Shown: piece after piece, positions 5,914-6,174 of the stretch
Position numbering within the stretch: position 1 is the stretch's first letter
Layout of the letters: the number at the start of each line of letters is the position of its first letter
Source of the DNA: Lachnospiraceae bacterium
GTDB lineage: Bacteria; Bacillota; Clostridia; Lachnospirales; Lachnospiraceae
Direction of reading: 5' to 3'
Assembly (NCBI GenBank): GCA_017483425.1
Contig: JAFUWM010000276.1
Coordinates: forward strand, 1 to 6,174
DNA: 6,174 nucleotides
Notes under the pieces: generated by a model
Databases searched by the model: none
Told to the model about the DNA's origin: nothing
Seen by the model: the letters and a program-made list of their open reading frames with translations, nothing else
Made by a program: the position numbers and the translations under genes

Positions 5914-6174
5914 TGAAAAAGAAATCAATCGGACAATTCCTGTCAGAATCGAGAGAAGCAAGCCTTGTGATAGTGCTTGCGGTGCTCCTCATAGTGGTAG
6001 GGATAATCAATCCGTCTTTCCTTTCATTTACCAACATAAGACAGATATTCCTTAATAACACGCTCACATTTATAATGGCGCTTGGTATGCTCTGCGTCAT
6101 GCTTACGGCTGGGATCGACATTTCGATCACTTCGACTCTGGCCTTTGCGGGCATGAGCATAGGTCTGCTTCAGA
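5913..6174 (+). CDS. Sugar ABC transporter permease, N-terminal part (RbsC-like, BPD_transp_2), runs off the window
   Basis: The first 87 residues of a membrane permease of the CUT2 sugar importers are present and the frame is open at the window edge. A short basic start (MKKKSIGQFLSESREA) is followed by a transmembrane helix at 17-33 (SLVIVLAVLLIVVGIIN), the NPSFLSFTNIRQIF link typical of RbsC proteins, a second helix at about 50-65, and the family motif AGIDIS (66-71), matching the usual GG(I/V)DLSVG, followed by the start of the next helix. The ATG at 5913 overlaps the ATPase stop (TAATG) and has an excellent ribosome binding site, AAAGGAGGTG (5896-5905), 8 nt upstream inside the ATPase gene. 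Full family members have about 310-340 residues. The binding protein and any second permease would lie outside the window. Confidence 0.93.
   Translation, partial: MKKKSIGQFLSESREASLVIVLAVLLIVVGIINPSFLSFTNIRQIFLNNTLTFIMALGMLCVMLTAGIDISITSTLAFAGMSIGLLQ

Overview
The window looks like chromosome from a Gram-positive anaerobe of the Clostridia, most likely Lachnospiraceae-like. This is inferred from the YesM/YesN-type two-component pair beside a sugar ABC transporter, the strong AGGAGG-type ribosome binding sites in the transporter operon, and the protein style. No rRNA, tRNA, CRISPR array or complete insertion sequence is visible.

Right half, from about 2679 to the end: a divergent nutrient-sensing module. 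On the minus strand is an AraC-type response regulator (2679-4238, or 4250 with the upstream ATG). It overlaps by 4 nt (ATGA) the gene for a membrane sensor histidine kinase (892-2682). On the plus strand, a 505-residue double-domain sugar-type ABC ATPase (4396-5913) shares one base with an RbsC-like permease that runs off the window (5913-6174). The intergenic region holds a promoter-like extended -10 facing each way. The expected logic is that the kinase senses a sugar or a sugar-binding protein outside the cell and phosphorylates the regulator, which then controls the transporter. No substrate-binding protein gene is visible here.

The kinase reading frame is interrupted by a single in-frame TAG at 1852-1854. 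The N-terminal sensor half and the C-terminal HAMP/kinase half are each well preserved in one continuous frame. The gene therefore looks like a very recent nonsense allele, a base-call error, or less likely a read-through gene.

Left part, 1-891: accessory DNA, AT-richer by eye. A MazE-like antitoxin (588-830) and a divergent MazF/PemK-like toxin (286-594) overlap by 7 nt. They lie behind a strong sigma-A-type promoter whose -10 sits inside a perfect 8-3-8 inverted repeat, a good candidate for the autoregulatory operator. The -35 element directly abuts the kinase stop codon. Beyond the toxin is a 73-codon remnant of a metallo-beta-lactamase-fold hydrolase in which the start and end of the domain are joined and the middle is missing.

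I see no clear new system. The most notable points are the amber codon in the kinase, the toxin without the usual MazF catalytic arginine, and the regulator start without a Shine-Dalgarno sequence but with an extended -10 beside it.
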